From Rubellimicrobium sp. CFH 75288 (GTDB lineage Bacteria > Pseudomonadota > Alphaproteobacteria > Rhodobacterales > Rhodobacteraceae): a DNA stretch of 64,000 nucleotides. Location: positions 17,872-81,871 of the forward strand of contig NZ_WYDP01000019.1 of NCBI RefSeq assembly GCF_009904055.1, read 5' to 3'. Below are positions 41,791 to 52,358 of this stretch, piece by piece (positions within the stretch are counted from its first letter, which is position 1; each line of letters starts with the position of its first letter). Both the position numbers and the translations under genes were made by a program. The notes beneath the pieces are model-generated. The model saw only the letters and a list, made by a program, of their open reading frames with translations, made no database searches and had not been told where the DNA came from.

Positions 41791-42173
41791 CAGTCGGGTC
41801 TCCAGGCTTCGTAGTCGCGCCGTTCCACCGGAACGGGATTGCGGATGGAGCCGGGGGGCGCGTAGGCCAGATCGGTCCCGGTCAGGTTCGGCAGATGCGG
41901 CTTCTCCCAGGGCCGGCGCGGCAGGGGCCGTTCGGAGGGCGGCTCGTCATACATGCGGTGGAGCCAGCCGAACCATTCGGGCGGCACGCGCGAGGCTTCG
42001 GCCTCGCCGTTGTAGACGACCCAGCGGCGCCGGTCGTCGGCCGTGCGGTAATAGACATGCCCGAACTCGTCCTCGCCCACGCGCAGGCCGTGGCGACGGG
42101 TCCACAGGCTGGTGCCGATCGTGGGGCCGTCCCACCAGGCGAAGATGCGCTTGACGCCGGTCCAGAATCCCAT
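41790..42173 (-). CDS. NADH:ubiquinone oxidoreductase NDUFA12-type subunit
   Basis: This 127-residue protein matches NDUFA12/B17.2: FFAWWDG-like IFAWWDGPTIGTSLWTRR, VGEDEFGHVYYR, RRWVVYNGEAEASRVPPEWFGWLH and KPHLPNLTGTDLAY. It is an accessory subunit of respiratory complex I in alphaproteobacteria and mitochondria. The ATG at 42173 (MGFWTGVKRIF) is chosen over an upstream in-frame start because the family begins there. It lies in an operon with mlaD and the DUF2155 gene. Confidence 0.92.
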   Translation of the reverse strand: MGFWTGVKRIFAWWDGPTIGTSLWTRRHGLRVGEDEFGHVYYRTADDRRRWVVYNGEAEASRVPPEWFGWLHRMYDEPPSERPLPRRPWEKPHLPNLTGTDLAYAPPGSIRNPVPVERRDYEAWRPD

Positions 42174-42251
42174 GGGTGCCTCGCCTCCGATGCGCCTTCC
42201 TTGCAATGCGGGCCCCCCGGGGTCAACGGGGCGCGCCCCGCGGCCGGCCGC

Positions 42252-43574
42252 TCAGGCGAGCGATGGCCGGACCTGCAGGAGCGGCATCAGCGCGGCCATG
42301 TCCGGCCCCGCATCGCGCCCCGTCACCAGCCGGCGCAGCGGCAGGAACAGCGCCCGCCCCTTGCGGCCCGTCTCGGCCCGCAGCGCCTCCGTCCAGGCGG
42401 CCCAAGTGTCGGGGCCGTAGGGCGGATCGCCCAGCCGGCGGGCGGCCTCCTCGACAAAGGTGCGGTCCTCGGGCGCGGCGGTGCCGGCATGGCCCTGCGA
42501 CAGGATGCGCCACCACTCCGCCACCTCGGCCATGGTGCCGAGATTCTCGCGCAGCGCCTCCCAGAAGGGGGCGCGGAGCGGCTCGGGGATGCCCGCCGCG
42601 GCCAGGACGGGGTCCGCTTCGGCCAGAGGCTTGCGCGCGATGGCGGCGCGGGTGAGCGGCCAGAGATCCTCGGCGTCGAACTTGGTCGGCGCGGCGCCGA
42701 AATGCCCGAGGCGGAAACCCTCCACCACTTCGGCCACCGAGCCGCGCAGCTCCACCGGATCGGAGGAGCCGAGCCGCGCCATCAGCGACAGGACCGCCAT
42801 CGGCTCCACGCCCCGGGCCCGCAGGTCGCGCAGCGACAGCGTGCCGAGCCGCTTGGAGAGTCCCTCGCCCCCCGGCCCCGTCAGCAGCGAATGATGCGCA
42901 AAGCGCGGCACGGCATGGCCCAGCGCGCGCAGGATCTGGATCTGGGTTGCGGTGTTGGTGACGTGATCGGCGCCGCGGACGATGTCCGTCACGCCCATCT
43001 CCCCGTCATCGACCACGGAGGCGAAGGTGTAGAGCCATTGCCCGTCGGCCTTGCGGATCACCGGGTCCGACACGCTCTCGGCGTCGATCGAGACGGGTCC
43101 GAGAATCCCGTCCTCCCATTCGATCCGGCCGGGATCGAGGCGGAAGCGCCAGTGCGGCGACCGCTCGGCGCGCAGCCGGGCGCGCTCGGACTCCGACAGG
43201 CGCAGGGCGGAGCGGTCATAGACCGGGGGGCGGCCCATCGAGAGCTGCTTCTTGCGCTTGAGGTCGAGTTCGGCCGGGGTCTCCCAGGCCTCGTAGACCC
43301 GCCCCTCGGCCGCCAGCCGCGCCAGCGCCGCCTCGTAGGCCGCGCCGCGGGCCGATTGCCGCTCCTCGCGGTCCCAGTCGAGGCCGAGCCAGCGCAGATC
43401 CTCGCGGATGGCCTCGGCATATTCCTCGGTCGAGCGGTCTGGGTCGGTATCGTCGAGCCGCAGGATGAAGGTGCCGCCCCGCTGCCGCGCGATGGCATAG
43501 TTGAACAGCGCCGCGCGCAGGTTGCCGACGTGCAGAAAGCCCGTGGGAGAGGGAGCAAAGCGGGTGGTGGTCAT
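42252..43574 (-). CDS. gltX: Glutamate--tRNA ligase
   Basis: A 440-residue class I synthetase with the HIGH-like motif PSPTGFLHVGNLRAALFNY, the VDDGEMGVTDIVRGADH core and the KMSKS-like loop GEGLSKRLGTLS. The length fits the shorter of the two GluRS paralogues common in alphaproteobacteria, one of which may charge tRNA-Gln for amidation. The ATG at 43574 begins the conserved sequence; an in-frame start at 43658 would add 28 unconserved residues. Confidence 0.93.
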   Translation of the reverse strand: MTTTRFAPSPTGFLHVGNLRAALFNYAIARQRGGTFILRLDDTDPDRSTEEYAEAIREDLRWLGLDWDREERQSARGAAYEAALARLAAEGRVYEAWETPAELDLKRKKQLSMGRPPVYDRSALRLSESERARLRAERSPHWRFRLDPGRIEWEDGILGPVSIDAESVSDPVIRKADGQWLYTFASVVDDGEMGVTDIVRGADHVTNTATQIQILRALGHAVPRFAHHSLLTGPGGEGLSKRLGTLSLRDLRARGVEPMAVLSLMARLGSSDPVELRGSVAEVVEGFRLGHFGAAPTKFDAEDLWPLTRAAIARKPLAEADPVLAAAGIPEPLRAPFWEALRENLGTMAEVAEWWRILSQGHAGTAAPEDRTFVEEAARRLGDPPYGPDTWAAWTEALRAETGRKGRALFLPLRRLVTGRDAGPDMAALMPLLQVRPSLA

Positions 43575-43638
43575 GGCGGCTCCGGGATCGGTCCGACCGC
43601 CCTTCCACAGCCGCCCGGTTTTGTCCATATGGGGCGCC

Positions 43639-44031
43639 ATGGACCACGTTGCCCCCACTCTCGACGAGATCGAGGAGATCGCCCGCGAGACCGTCGCGAA
43701 CCTGCCCCCCGCCTTTCGCGAGGAGGCGCAGAAGGTCGCGATCCGCGTGGCCGACTTCGCCCCCGACGAGGTGCTGGAAGAGATGGAGAGCGACCCGTTC
43801 GACCTGACGGGTCTCTATGACGGGGTGCCCCTCACGGAGAAGTCGAACTGGGACGTGCCGCAGAAGCCCGATACCGTCTGGCTGTTCCGCCGCCCCATCC
43901 TCGACGAATGGGCCGAGCGCGGCGACGTCACCATCGCCGACCTCGTGGCCCATGTGACGATCCACGAATTCGCCCATCATTTCGGCTGGTCGGACGACGA
44001 CATCGCCGCCATCGACCAGTGGTGGCACTAG
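43639..44031 (+). CDS. Zincin-family metallopeptidase (DUF1025)
   Basis: The 130-residue cytoplasmic protein matches the minimal MMP-like family: LDEIEEIARETVANLPPAFR at the start and the zinc motif HVTIHEFAHHFGWSDDDI (HExxH with a third ligand Asp nearby) at the end. Substrates are unknown. It is divergent from gltX with 64 bases between. Confidence 0.87.
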   Translation: MDHVAPTLDEIEEIARETVANLPPAFREEAQKVAIRVADFAPDEVLEEMESDPFDLTGLYDGVPLTEKSNWDVPQKPDTVWLFRRPILDEWAERGDVTIADLVAHVTIHEFAHHFGWSDDDIAAIDQWWH

Positions 44032-44141
44032 GCGGCGCACGGGCCCTGCGCGGCGGCACCCTGGCGGGCGCGGGCGCGGGACCTACCTGCAGGCGGTGAG
44101 GGCGGCGGAGCGCCGCCGCCGTGCTGCCGGGGAGATCCGCT

Positions 44142-45068
44142 ATGACGCTCAGCCGCCGCTCCGCCCTGCTGACGGGGGCCCTCCTGCCGCTCGCCGCCCC
44201 GGCGCTCGTCGGGCTGCGGCCCGCGGCGGCGCAGGATGCCTCGGCCGTCCCGCCCCTCGGGCCCAGCCGGACGATCCCCTTGGGCGCATGGCGGGTAAGC
44301 GCGCTGCTGGCCGGGATGGGTCGCATGGAGGACCCGCAATCGACCTTCGGGCTCGACGTGGATGCCGAGACGTTCCGCGCCGTCTCGGAGGAGAACTTCG
44401 TGCCGGCCGACCGCACGGTGGGTTTCTTCACGCCGACCCTGGTCGATACCGGGGCCGAGCGCATCCTGTTCGACACCGGGCTCGAGCCGGGGGGACTGGT
44501 CGCGGCGCTGGAGCATGCGGGCTACGCGCCCGCCGACGTGACCCATGTGGTGCTGACCCACATGCATCCCGACCATGTGGGCGGCCTGGTCGGTGCCGCG
44601 GGCGAGCCCACCTTTCCCGCGGCGACGATCGTTGCCGGCCGCACCGAGTTCGACTTCTGGGCGGGCCAGGAGAACGAGATGTTCGACACGCGCGTGCGGC
44701 CCCTGGCCGACGGCATCACCCTGATCGAGCCGGGGGATGCGGTGCGCGAGGGCGTGGAGGCGGTGGACGCCTTCGGGCACACGCCGGGCCATCTGGCCTT
44801 TCTGCTCGAATCGGAGGGCGAGCGGCTGATGCTGACGGCGGACACCGCCAATCACCATGTCTGGTCGCTCGGGCGGCCCGACTGGGCGGTGCGCTTCGAC
44901 ATGGACCGCGAGGCGGCGGCCCGGACGCGGCGGCGCCTCCTGGGCCGGATCGCGGACGAGCGGATGGCGATGCTGGGCTATCACCTGCCCTTTCCGGCGA
45001 TCGGCTTCGTCCAGCGCGACGGGGAGGACGGGTTCCGCTGGGTGCCCATGACCTACCAGTTCCTCTGA
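44142..45068 (+). CDS. MBL-fold metallo-hydrolase with Tat-type signal
   Basis: The 308-residue protein has a twin-arginine leader (LSRRSALLTGALLPLAAPAL) and a metallo-beta-lactamase fold with THMHPDHVGG, GHTPGHLAFLLE and the later metal Asp/His in LTADTANHH and GYHLPFP. It is probably exported and folded with two metal ions. The family includes lactonases and many uncharacterised hydrolases; the substrate is unknown. The ATG at 44142 is preceded by GGGGAGATC; a start seven codons upstream is less likely. Confidence 0.84.
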   Translation: MTLSRRSALLTGALLPLAAPALVGLRPAAAQDASAVPPLGPSRTIPLGAWRVSALLAGMGRMEDPQSTFGLDVDAETFRAVSEENFVPADRTVGFFTPTLVDTGAERILFDTGLEPGGLVAALEHAGYAPADVTHVVLTHMHPDHVGGLVGAAGEPTFPAATIVAGRTEFDFWAGQENEMFDTRVRPLADGITLIEPGDAVREGVEAVDAFGHTPGHLAFLLESEGERLMLTADTANHHVWSLGRPDWAVRFDMDREAAARTRRRLLGRIADERMAMLGYHLPFPAIGFVQRDGEDGFRWVPMTYQFL

Positions 45069-45144
45069 CGGGCGGAGCTGCGGCACCCGATTGCCACGGC
45101 GGCCGTCGCCCGGCATGGTCGCGCCGCCTGCCAACGGGGGAGCC

Positions 45145-46092
45145 ATGCGCGACATCCTGACCGTCACCCTGAATCCCGCGCTCGACTATGCCACGGGGGT
45201 GGACAGCGTCGTGCCGGGCGTGAAGCTGCGCTGCGACGCGCCGATCATGGATCCCGGCGGCGGCGGCATCAATGTCAGCCGCGCCATCCGCCTGCTGGGC
45301 GGGGAGTCGCGCACCTTTGTCGCCCTGGGCGGCCGCAACGGCGAGACGCTGGCCGAGCTGCTGCGCGAGGCGGGTCTGTCGGTGATCGTGTTCAAGGCGC
45401 CGGGCGAGACGCGCTCCTCGCTCTCGGTGCTCGACCGCAACCGGGGCGAGCAGTACCGCTTCATGCTGCCCGGCCCCCCCTGGGCGGTGATGGACGTGAT
45501 CGCGGCCGAGCAGGCGGTGGTGGAGGCGGCCGCGGAGGGCGGTCTGGTGGTGATCTCGGGCACGCTGCCGCTCGGCGTGCTGCCCAACGTGGTCCCCGAC
45601 CTCTGCGGCAAGCTGCACGGCAAGGGCTGCGAGGTGCTGGTGGACATCTCGGGCCCGGCGCTGCACCTGATCGCGCGCGGTGGGGGCCCCCAGCCCGACA
45701 TCCTGCGCATGAACCAGGAGGAGGCCGACGACCTGGCCGGTCATCCGCTGCCCAACTTGGAGGCCAGCGCCGACTTCGCCCAGCTTCTGGTGCGGCGCGG
45801 CGTGGCGCGGGTGGTGATCGTGGCGCGCGGGCCCGAGGGCTCGGTCATGGCGACCGAGGGCGAGCGGTGGCATTCGCGCGCGGCCAACGTCCCGGTGCGC
45901 AGCAAGGTCGGCGCGGGCGACACCTTCGTGGGCGCCTTCACGCTGGCCCATGCCCGGGGCGAGGCCCTGCCGCAGGCCCTGCAGAAGGCCGTCGCCGCCG
46001 CCTCGGCCGCGGTGATGACGGAGGGAACCAAGCTCTGCCGGCGCGACGACGCCGAGCGTCTGGTCGCGCTCTGCCCGCTCAACCCGATCTGA
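45145..46092 (+). CDS. 1-phosphofructokinase/6-phosphofructokinase 2-like PfkB kinase
   Basis: This 315-residue ribokinase-fold enzyme has the phosphofructokinase-type start ILTVTLNPALDYAT and PGGGGINVSRAIRLLGG, and the anion-hole signature SKVGAGDTFVGAFTLAH with the catalytic Asp. It phosphorylates fructose 1-phosphate, fructose 6-phosphate or tagatose 6-phosphate. There is no PTS gene nearby, which makes a PfkB-like (fructose 6-phosphate) role as likely as FruK. It is monocistronic and convergent with nadE. Confidence 0.86.
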   Translation: MRDILTVTLNPALDYATGVDSVVPGVKLRCDAPIMDPGGGGINVSRAIRLLGGESRTFVALGGRNGETLAELLREAGLSVIVFKAPGETRSSLSVLDRNRGEQYRFMLPGPPWAVMDVIAAEQAVVEAAAEGGLVVISGTLPLGVLPNVVPDLCGKLHGKGCEVLVDISGPALHLIARGGGPQPDILRMNQEEADDLAGHPLPNLEASADFAQLLVRRGVARVVIVARGPEGSVMATEGERWHSRAANVPVRSKVGAGDTFVGAFTLAHARGEALPQALQKAVAAASAAVMTEGTKLCRRDDAERLVALCPLNPI

Positions 46093-46101
46093 CCGGGCCG
46101 C

Positions 46102-47760
46102 TCAGCCCGGATCGCGCCAGCGGTTGACGATCGGATAGCGCCGGTCGAGCCAGAAGGCCCGGCGCGTCAGCCGGGCGCCCGGCGCGGACTGGAAGCGCTT
46201 CCACTCCGCGCCGTAGAGCAGGGCCTCCACCTTCTTGACGGTGGCGCGGTCGTGGCCCACGGCGAGGCAGTCCTCCACCGAGCCGTCCCCCTCGACGAGG
46301 ATCTCGAGGATCGAGTCGAGGACGGGATAGGGGGGCAGCGTATCCTCGTCCCGCTGGTCGGGGCGGAGTTCGGCCGAGGGGGGCTTGTCGATCACGCGGG
46401 GGGGGATGACCTCGCCCGGAGGGCCCTTCATCCACGGGCGGTGATGCGCGTTGCGCCAGCGGCAGGCGGCAAAGACGCGCGTCTTGTAGAGGTCCTTGAG
46501 CGGGTTGTAGCCCCCCGCCATGTCGCCGTAGATCGTGGCATAGCCCACGGCCATCTCGCTCTTGTTGCCGGTCGTCAGCAGCATCTCGCCGGTCTTGTTG
46601 GACAGCGCCATCAGCAGCAGGCCGCGCAGCCGCGACTGCACGTTCTCCTCGGCCACGCCGGGCTCGGTGCCGGCGAAGAAGGGGGCGAGCGCCTCCGAGA
46701 CGGCGGCATGCGGCCCCTCGATCGGGATCGTGTCGAGGCGGCAGCCCAGCGCGCGGGCGACGGCCTCGGCATCCCGCAGGCTGCCTTCGGAGGAATAGCG
46801 CGAGGGCAGGCGCACCCCGCGCACCCGGTCGGGCCCGACGGCATCCGTCGCCACTGCCGCCACCAGCGCCGAATCCACCCCGCCCGAGAGCCCGAGCAGC
46901 ACCCTCTCGATGCCCGACTTGGCGAGGTAGTCGCGCAGGGCCAGCACCATCGCGTGATAGTCCATCTCGGCCGCGTCGGGGCGCGGGGCACAGGGTCCCT
47001 CCGCGGCCACCCAGCCGTTCGGGGTGCGGCGGAAGTCCACGTGCTCCACGGCTTCCTCGAAATGGGGCAGGCGGAGCGCCACGCCCCCGTCGCGGTTGAG
47101 CACGAAGGAGCCGCCGTCGAACACCTGGTCGTCCTGCCCGCCCACGAGGTTGAGATAGACGAGCGGCAGCTCCGTCTCGGTCACGCGCGCGCGCATGCGG
47201 TTGAGCCGGACGGTCCACTTGCCCCGGTCGTAGGGCGAGCCGTTGGCCACGAGCAGCAGCCCCGCCCCGGCCGCGTCCATCCGGGCGGCCACGGTGGGAT
47301 ACCAAGCATCCTCGCAGATGGGTGTGCCCACGCGCAGCGGGCCGAGGTCGAAGGGCTCTCCCGGCGGACCGGGGGTGTAGTGGCGCCGCTCGTCGAAGAC
47401 GGTGTAGTTGGGCAGTTCGTGCTTGAGCACGCGCCCCGCCACGCGCCCGTCGCGCAGCAGCCAGTAGGCGTTGAAGAGCGCGCCCCCCTCGGCCCAGGGG
47501 CCGCCGATGGTCAGCGGCGGGCCGTCCGCCAGCGTGCGGGCGAAATCCTCGATCCGCCGCATGGCGTCGCGGTGAAAGGCGGGCTTCATCACCAGATCCT
47601 GAAGCTGGTAGCCCGTGGCGAACATCTCGGGCAGCGCCACGAGGTCGGCGCCGGCCTCGCGCCCCGCCTCCCACGCGGCACGGGCCTTGGCGAGGTTGCC
47701 CTCGATGTCGCCCAGCGTGGCGTTGAGCTGGCCCAGGGTCAGGCGGAAGCGATCGGTCAC
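46102..47760 (-). CDS. nadE: Glutamine-dependent NAD+ synthetase
   Basis: The 552-residue enzyme fuses an N-terminal nitrilase-type glutaminase (Glu in ALPEMFATGYQLQDL, Lys-region GRVLKHELPNYTVFDE, Cys in VGTPICEDAWYP) to a C-terminal synthetase with the P-loop LGLSGGVDSALVAAVA. It makes NAD+ from deamido-NAD+, ATP and glutamine in the last step of NAD synthesis. GTG at 47760 is chosen because GGGAGA lies upstream and the conserved FRLTLGQLNATLGDI follows; a TTG ten codons earlier is less likely. Confidence 0.94.
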   Translation of the reverse strand: MTDRFRLTLGQLNATLGDIEGNLAKARAAWEAGREAGADLVALPEMFATGYQLQDLVMKPAFHRDAMRRIEDFARTLADGPPLTIGGPWAEGGALFNAYWLLRDGRVAGRVLKHELPNYTVFDERRHYTPGPPGEPFDLGPLRVGTPICEDAWYPTVAARMDAAGAGLLLVANGSPYDRGKWTVRLNRMRARVTETELPLVYLNLVGGQDDQVFDGGSFVLNRDGGVALRLPHFEEAVEHVDFRRTPNGWVAAEGPCAPRPDAAEMDYHAMVLALRDYLAKSGIERVLLGLSGGVDSALVAAVATDAVGPDRVRGVRLPSRYSSEGSLRDAEAVARALGCRLDTIPIEGPHAAVSEALAPFFAGTEPGVAEENVQSRLRGLLLMALSNKTGEMLLTTGNKSEMAVGYATIYGDMAGGYNPLKDLYKTRVFAACRWRNAHHRPWMKGPPGEVIPPRVIDKPPSAELRPDQRDEDTLPPYPVLDSILEILVEGDGSVEDCLAVGHDRATVKKVEALLYGAEWKRFQSAPGARLTRRAFWLDRRYPIVNRWRDPG

Positions 47761-47850
47761 GGCCGGTCTCCCAGTGGATCGTGTCGGCAACCTAGCAGAG
47801 GCGGCCGGGCCGGAAAGCCTCTCGCCGGATGGCGCGTCCCGGCGGCGATG

Positions 47851-47879
47851 TTGTCACAGGGGCCGGGCGCGGATAGTCT
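47851..47879 (+). promoter_or_regulatory. Putative promoter of the MORN-repeat gene
   Basis: TTGTCA (47851-47856) and TAGTCT (47874-47879) are exactly 17 bases apart, 33 bases before the start codon. Confidence 0.5.
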
Positions 47880-47912
47880 GTTGCCCAAGCAAGAACGGGG
47901 TCGGGGGCGGGC

Positions 47913-49832
47913 ATGGGACGGCGGACGGGCGGGCGGCTTCTGGCGGGCGGGGCGATGGCCCTTGCTCTGGCCACCGGCGCGGCGGGACAGACCGTCGAGA
48001 CCAAGCAATACGAGGATGGCGGCATCTACGAGGGGCAGTTCCTCAACGGCCGCCAGCACGGCCAGGGGACCTATCGGCTTCCCAACGGCTACGAATATAC
48101 CGGCGAGTGGTTCGAGGGCGAGATCCGCGGGCAGGGGCGGGCCGTGTTTCCCAACGGGTCCGTCTATGAAGGCCAGTTCGCGCGCGGCAAGCCCGAAGGT
48201 CAGGGGCGCATCACCTTCGCCGATGGCGGCACCTATGAGGGGGAATGGTCCGACGGACGCATCACCGGCACGGGCGTCGCGGTCTATGCCAACGGCGTGC
48301 GCTACGAGGGCGAGTTCCAGAACGCCATGCATCACGGCCGCGGGACCATGACGACGCCCGACGGCTATGTCTACGAGGGCGACTGGGTCAACGGCGTCAA
48401 GGAAGGCGAAGGCCGGATCGTCTATCCCGACGGGCTGATCTACGAAGGCACGCTCGTGGGCGGGGAGCGGCAGGGGATCGGCCGGCTGACGGCCCCCGAC
48501 GGCCTGATCTTTGTCGGGGAATGGTCCGGCGGCGAGATCCAGGGGCGCGGCTGCCTTCTGCGGCTGCCCGAGGGCATCGCGGGCGAGGAGGGCGCGGCGC
48601 CCTTCAGGCTCGAACGCACCGACGCGGGCGATTGCGTGGTCGAGCGCACGGGCGCGGCCGGACCTGCGGCCGAGACGGGGGCCGAGGGTCCTGGCTACGA
48701 GCTCTACGAGGGCGAGTTCGTCGCCGGCCGCCGCGAGGGTCAGGGCCGTGCCCTCTACGCCAACGGCGACCGCTACGAGGGCGGCTTCCGGAACGACCTG
48801 CGGCACGGGACGGGCACGTTCACCGGCGCGGACGGCTACGAATATTCCGGCTCCTGGGTCGAAGGCCGCATCGAGGGGATCGGACGGGCAGTCTATCCGG
48901 ACGGATCGGTCTACGAAGGGCCGTTCCGGGGCGATCTCGCCGATACCAGTTCGGACTGCCCCGCACCCGATGCGCGCGCCCTGATCGCGCGGCTGGACGC
49001 CGCCGCAGCCCCGGCCGCCATGTCCGGTCCGGACATCGAGGGGGCGGCGTCCGACCCGGGAGAGGCCGATCCGCCCGGGACCGACCCGCCCCCGCCGGCC
49101 GGGCCCGAGAACGGAACCGACGCGCCGGAGGCGGACACCGCGCCCGAAGCGCCGCCGTTCCCGGAAGCCTCGGCCGATTGCCCCTTCGTGCCCGGGCGCA
49201 TCGTCTATGCGGACGGATCGAGCTACGAGGGCGAATGGCGCGCCGGCGCGATCGAGGGGGCAGGCATCGCCACCTATGCCAACGGTCTCGTCTATGCCGG
49301 CGAGTTCAGGGCGGGGCGGCAGAACGGCTTCGGCCGGATGACCTATCCGGACGGCTACATCTACGAGGGTAGCTGGGTGGACGGCCAGCGCGAAGGCACG
49401 GGTCGGGCCGTCTATGCCGACGGCACTGTCTATGAAGGGGAGTTCCGCGACGGACAGCGGCACGGCCGGGGCCGGATCGTCATGCCCGACACGACCGATG
49501 CCGAAGGCAACACGGTGCGCGGCTTCACCTACGACGGCGAATGGGAGAACGGCGAGATTTCCGGGCTCGGCATCGCCACCTACGGCAACGGGGACGTGTA
49601 CGAGGGGATGTTCCGCAACGGCCGGCGCGAGGGCGAGGGAACCATGCGCTACGCGTCGGGGACCCAGGAAACCGGCCAGTGGCGCGACGGCGCCTTTGTG
49701 GTGCCGCCCGGCGGCTCCGTGCCCGGACCGGACGATCCCGGAGCGCCCGGAGCGGACACGCCGCCCGCCGAGCCCCCCGCCGACCCCTCGTCCGGGGCCG
49801 ACGCATCCTCCGGGGCGCCGACCGGCGGCTGA
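47913..49832 (+). CDS. Large exported MORN-repeat protein
   Basis: A 639-residue protein with a signal peptide (to about GAAGQ) and about 19 MORN motifs (Y-x-G-x-W/F-x-x-G-x-x-x-G-x-G, ~23 residues each) in three blocks: about 34-220, 265-355 and 430-615. The blocks are separated by acidic, Pro-rich linkers containing isolated cysteines, and the tail is Pro/Asp-rich. MORN repeats form elongated beta-hairpin solenoids and bind proteins or lipids. An export signal plus so many repeats suggests an envelope scaffold. No enzymatic domain is visible. The ATG at 47913 precedes the basic signal-peptide start. Confidence 0.85.
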   Translation: MGRRTGGRLLAGGAMALALATGAAGQTVETKQYEDGGIYEGQFLNGRQHGQGTYRLPNGYEYTGEWFEGEIRGQGRAVFPNGSVYEGQFARGKPEGQGRITFADGGTYEGEWSDGRITGTGVAVYANGVRYEGEFQNAMHHGRGTMTTPDGYVYEGDWVNGVKEGEGRIVYPDGLIYEGTLVGGERQGIGRLTAPDGLIFVGEWSGGEIQGRGCLLRLPEGIAGEEGAAPFRLERTDAGDCVVERTGAAGPAAETGAEGPGYELYEGEFVAGRREGQGRALYANGDRYEGGFRNDLRHGTGTFTGADGYEYSGSWVEGRIEGIGRAVYPDGSVYEGPFRGDLADTSSDCPAPDARALIARLDAAAAPAAMSGPDIEGAASDPGEADPPGTDPPPPAGPENGTDAPEADTAPEAPPFPEASADCPFVPGRIVYADGSSYEGEWRAGAIEGAGIATYANGLVYAGEFRAGRQNGFGRMTYPDGYIYEGSWVDGQREGTGRAVYADGTVYEGEFRDGQRHGRGRIVMPDTTDAEGNTVRGFTYDGEWENGEISGLGIATYGNGDVYEGMFRNGRREGEGTMRYASGTQETGQWRDGAFVVPPGGSVPGPDDPGAPGADTPPAEPPADPSSGADASSGAPTGG

Positions 49833-49938
49833 TCGCCTCCGCCCCCTCCGGGCCGGGCTGCCCCCCGGCGCGACCCGATCCCGATCCGGTATCCGCAAGG
49901 CAGGCGGCCGGGCCGGGCTTCCCCCGGCCTTCCCGGCC

Positions 49939-50604
49939 CTACCAGGGCAGGACGGCACCCCGGTGGTCGCGGAACGTGCCCGATTCCTCCGGGCCCAGCC
50001 CGTCGAGCACGCCAAGCAGGCGCCGCGCGGATTCGTCCGCGCCGATCTTGCCGTGGGCAGGGTTGTAGCCGGCGGTGAAGGGCGTCTCCACCGTGCCGGG
50101 ATGGAGGGCCGCGACCACGGCCTGCGGATGCGTGCGGGCGAGCTCGATGGCCGCGTTGCGCACGATCTGGTTCAGCGCCGCCTTGGAGGCGCGGTAGCTG
50201 TGCCAGCCGCCAAGCTGGTTGTCCCCGATCGAGCCCACCCGCGCCGACAGCACGCCCAGAACCGACCTTTCCCGCCGCGGCAGCAGGCGCGGCGCGTGCC
50301 GCAGCACGAGGGCGGGGCCGATCGCGTTGACGGCGAAGGTCTCGGCCATGGCTGCGGCGTCGATGTCGCGCAGGGCCTTCTCGGGACCCCTGCCCTGCGG
50401 CGCGAGGATGCCGGTTGCGACCAGCATCCAGCCGAACGGCCCCTCGATCCCGCCCAAGACCCGTTCGACCGAGGCGGGGTCGCGCAGGTCGAGCCCGTCC
50501 CCGCGGCGGCTGAGCCCCACCACATCGGCCCCCCGTTCGGCGAGCGCGCGGGCCAGTGCGGCGCCGATGCCGCCCGAGACGCCGATGACGAGGGCCCTGT
50601 CCAT
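49939..50604 (-). CDS. Short-chain dehydrogenase/reductase (C-factor-like)
   Basis: This 221-residue SDR has an N-terminal nucleotide motif GVSGGIGAALARAL, the Ser in VLSARVGS and the catalytic YRASK. The GVLSARVGSIGDNQLGGWHSYRASKAALN stretch (seen as VGSIGDNQLGGWHSYRASK) resembles C-factor or YbbO-like reductases. The substrate is unknown. It stands alone; 77 bases separate its start from the leu leader. Confidence 0.83.
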   Translation of the reverse strand: MDRALVIGVSGGIGAALARALAERGADVVGLSRRGDGLDLRDPASVERVLGGIEGPFGWMLVATGILAPQGRGPEKALRDIDAAAMAETFAVNAIGPALVLRHAPRLLPRRERSVLGVLSARVGSIGDNQLGGWHSYRASKAALNQIVRNAAIELARTHPQAVVAALHPGTVETPFTAGYNPAHGKIGADESARRLLGVLDGLGPEESGTFRDHRGAVLPW

Positions 50605-50681
50605 GCCGGCCGAGCTAGGCCGCGCAATGGGTCCGAAAAGGCCCTTTCCCTTGTCCGCGCCTGCCGCTAGGCTTTCTGTCC

Positions 50682-50723
50682 ATGACGCAGGCCGCTCCCC
50701 TTCTGCTCCTTAGCCGCCTCTGA
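50682..50723 (+). CDS. leuL: leuA leader peptide, MTQAAPLLLLSRL
   Basis: A 13-codon reading frame 72 bases before leuA encodes four consecutive leucines plus a final leucine. Two of the first four codons are CTT, one CTG and one CTC. Leucine-rich leader peptides upstream of leuA let ribosome stalling report leucyl-tRNA supply. The ribosome-binding site before it is weak. Confidence 0.75.
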   Translation: MTQAAPLLLLSRL

Positions 50724-50781
50724 GCGGGCCATCCGGCGCCGCCGCTCGGAGGGGTTCACGGCGCCGCAGGAGAGGAACCCC
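50722..50781 (+). promoter_or_regulatory. Transcription-attenuation region of leuA
   Basis: Immediately after the leader frame, GAGCGG (50722-50727) can pair with CCGCTC (50742-50747), and GGGGTTC (50751-50757) with GAACCCC (50775-50781). The self-complementary GGCGCC occurs in both halves (50735-50740 and 50760-50765), so the two hairpins can be exchanged for a longer alternative pairing. The second hairpin ends beside the leuA ribosome-binding site, and no long T tract follows it. Control could therefore be of translation as well as transcription. Confidence 0.55.
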
Positions 50782-50795
50782 GAGGAGACCCCGTC

Positions 50796-52339
<1,544 letters not shown>

Positions 52340-52358
<19 letters not shown>

